Origin: Methylococcales bacterium | Lineage (GTDB): Bacteria; Pseudomonadota; Gammaproteobacteria; Methylococcales; Methylomonadaceae | DNA length: 6,597 bases | Assembly: GCA_009692395.1 (NCBI GenBank) | Contig: SHZG01000131.1 | Span: 1-6,597 of the forward strand | Direction of reading: 5' to 3' | In this document: positions 5,662 through 6,597 of the stretch, piece by piece | How positions within the stretch are numbered: the stretch's first letter is position 1 | Layout of the letters: every line of letters starts with the position of its first letter | Translations under genes and position numbers: made by a program | Notes under the pieces: model-generated | Told to the model about the DNA's origin: nothing | What the model saw: the letters and a program-made list of their open reading frames with translations, nothing else | Database searches by the model: none

Positions 5662-6382
5662 AAAAATCGCTTTAGTAACAGGTGCAAGTCGTGGCATTGG
5701 TAGAGCTATTGCCGAACGCTTAGCCGAAGATGGTTTTTTTGTTGTCGGTACAGCAACCTCTGAGAGTGGCGCGGATGCCATTACTGCTTTCTTAGGTGAA
5801 AACGGTAAAGGTATGAAGCTAAATGTTGCAGATAGCGAATCCATCGCTGAATTTATTAAAGCCGTCAATGATGAAATCGGTGCGCCCGCCGTATTAGTCA
5901 ATAATGCAGGTATTACCCGCGATAATTTACTCATGCGCATGAAAGATGACGAATGGGATGACATCATCAGCACCAATTTAACCTCAGTGTTCCGCATGAG
6001 TAAAGCGGTATTGCGTGGCATGACGAAAGCCAAAATAGGGCGTATCATCAACATTTCGTCAGTCGTTGGTAGTACAGGTAATGCAGGTCAAGCCAATTAT
6101 GCAGCCGCAAAAGCGGGTATGATTGGTTTCGCCAAATCAATGGCAAAAGAAGTCGGTTCACGCAACATCACTGTTAATACCGTCGCACCAGGTTTTATTG
6201 ATACCGATATGACTCGCGAACTCAGTGACGACATTAAAAATACATTATTAGCGGGTATTCCGCTGTCTCGTTTAGGTGACGCTAAAGAAATTGCCCACGC
6301 TGTTTCCTTCTTAGCCTCTGAAGGCGCGGCTTATATTACGGGCGAAACCATTCATGTCAACGGTGGCATGTTTATGCCTTAA
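5654..6382 (+). CDS. fabG: 3-oxoacyl-ACP reductase
   Basis: FabG reduces 3-oxoacyl-ACP to 3-hydroxyacyl-ACP with NADPH, the first reduction of each fatty-acid cycle. It is a 242-residue classical short-chain dehydrogenase. The cofactor loop is TGASRGIG (9-16), the structural NNAG is at 83-86, and the catalytic tetrad is N108, S136, Y149 and K153 (YAAAK). The tail ITGETIHVNGGMFMP is typical of FabG. ATG 5654 is chosen because MTKKIALVTG matches homologues and GGAG at 5643-5646 is 7 bases upstream; an ATG at 5633 would add seven residues with no support. The start lies inside fabD. acpP normally follows but here an IS remnant begins within about 20 bases of the stop. Confidence 0.97.
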   Translation: MTKKIALVTGASRGIGRAIAERLAEDGFFVVGTATSESGADAITAFLGENGKGMKLNVADSESIAEFIKAVNDEIGAPAVLVNNAGITRDNLLMRMKDDEWDDIISTNLTSVFRMSKAVLRGMTKAKIGRIINISSVVGSTGNAGQANYAAAKAGMIGFAKSMAKEVGSRNITVNTVAPGFIDTDMTRELSDDIKNTLLAGIPLSRLGDAKEIAHAVSFLASEGAAYITGETIHVNGGMFMP

Positions 6383-6519
6383 TATTGTGACATAGTATTT
6401 TAGCTTTCAGATAGTTTGAAAAACAAATTCAATACCAGAATATAAATCAGAATAACCAGAAATAGATTTCTTGATTTTAGCTTTAATAATCGCCCAGTAT
6501 TGTTCGATAGGATTTAAGT
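6383..6519 (-). mobile_element. 3' remnant of an IS630-family element
   Basis: This segment lies between the fabG stop and the IS4-family tip. It contains the end of an IS630-type transposase, and only 24 bases separate that transposase stop from the fabG stop, so the terminal repeat of the element must fall in about 6381-6406. TA dinucleotides, the known IS630 target, occur at 6380-6381 and 6383-6384, at the fabG stop codon. The other end of the element is absent; the IS4-family copy interrupts it at 6519/6520. Confidence 0.65.
6407..6519 (-). pseudogene. IS630-family transposase, C-terminal fragment
   Basis: On the minus strand the frame reads DLNPIEQYWAIIKAKIKK and continues to a TGA at 6407-6409, about 37 codons. 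The DLNPIExxW box is the hallmark of IS630/Tc1-type DDE transposases, and its glutamate is the third catalytic acidic residue. The preceding residues (normally PPYSP) are replaced by IS4-family sequence containing an in-frame TAA at 6527-6529, so the gene is cut in two and inactive here. It points toward fabG. Confidence 0.8.
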
Positions 6520-6597
6520 CACACGATTACCCACAACTCAATCAGAGTTAGCATAAACCGCCCTAGCGATTTCGATACCGAAAGCGTAATGCCTGAC
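6520..6597 (-). mobile_element. 3' end of a second copy of the IS4-family element (partial)
   Basis: This is the exact reverse complement of 66-143. The element points into the window from the right, so both copies have their transposase 3' ends facing the gene block. It has landed in the IS630 transposase codon just before LNPIE. No target duplication can be checked because the far end lies outside the window. Confidence 0.78.
6538..6597 (-). CDS. IS4-family transposase, last 19 codons and stop
   Basis: The minus strand reads VRHYAFGIEIARAVYANSD and then TGA at 6538-6540, identical to the end of the fragment at the left edge of the window. It is identified only through that identity, since the LGRKSDG signature of the left copy lies beyond the window here. 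Confidence 0.7.
   Translation of the reverse strand, partial: VRHYAFGIEIARAVYANSD

Noticed and set aside
5629..6054. Long open frame of 141 codons on the minus strand
   Set aside because: It lies fully antisense to fabG, which has complete motifs; the predicted protein resembles no family I know and is a coding shadow.
1..6597. Composite transposon carrying the fab operon
   Set aside because: The inverted IS ends would permit it, but the cargo is essential housekeeping sequence in its usual order, and two independent insertions or contig ends in a repeat explain the data more simply.
1..6597. CRISPR arrays, tRNA or rRNA genes, toxin-antitoxin or phage defence genes
   Set aside because: I saw no spaced direct repeats, no tRNA-like cloverleaf and no reading frames beyond those listed.

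Overview
This window looks like chromosomal DNA of a moderately AT-rich gammaproteobacterium. The main evidence is the gene order yceD-rpmF-plsX-fabH-fabD-fabG, the classic gammaproteobacterial L32/fatty-acid cluster, together with E. coli-like bacterioferritin and Bfd proteins. I cannot name a genus. The genome seems rich in insertion sequences: traces of three different IS families occur in 6.6 kb, and both window ends lie inside copies of the same IS.

Layout. Positions 1-143 are the 3' end of an IS4-family element, ending in the transposase C-terminus. It butts directly against 144-730, an EAL-domain (cyclic-di-GMP phosphodiesterase) gene that has lost its 5' part. Next is an iron-storage pair: bfd (855-1043), behind a near-canonical Fur box (804-822), and bfr (1072-1536), which also has a possible promoter of its own inside bfd. 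The gap 1537-1897 holds no intact gene. It contains a 26-bp perfect palindrome and what looks like a decayed IS110-family transposase end on the minus strand.

From 1860 the fatty-acid cluster starts with a good sigma70-type promoter (TTGACG, 17 bp, TATGAT) whose expected start lies only a few bases before the yceD ATG. The genes are yceD (1898-2425), rpmF (2425-2613), a strong intrinsic terminator (2644-2671), plsX (GTG start, about 2699-3727), fabH (3724-4674), fabD (4711-5661) and fabG (5654-6382). Most neighbours overlap by 1 to 8 bases, as in a translationally coupled operon. PlsX supplies acyl phosphate to phospholipid synthesis, FabD makes malonyl-ACP, FabH performs the first condensation and FabG the first reduction. 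All catalytic residues I looked for are present.

Directly after the fabG stop, where acpP and fabF usually follow, there is the 3' end of an IS630-family transposase on the minus strand (6407-6519). It is cut off by a second copy of the IS4-family end (6520-6597), identical to 66-143 but inverted. The flanks are therefore nested mobile-element debris, while the core is ordinary housekeeping sequence. I did not find a convincing new multi-gene system. The points most worth checking are the IS junctions, the possibly leaderless yceD transcript, and the terminator with an embedded -10 motif between rpmF and plsX.
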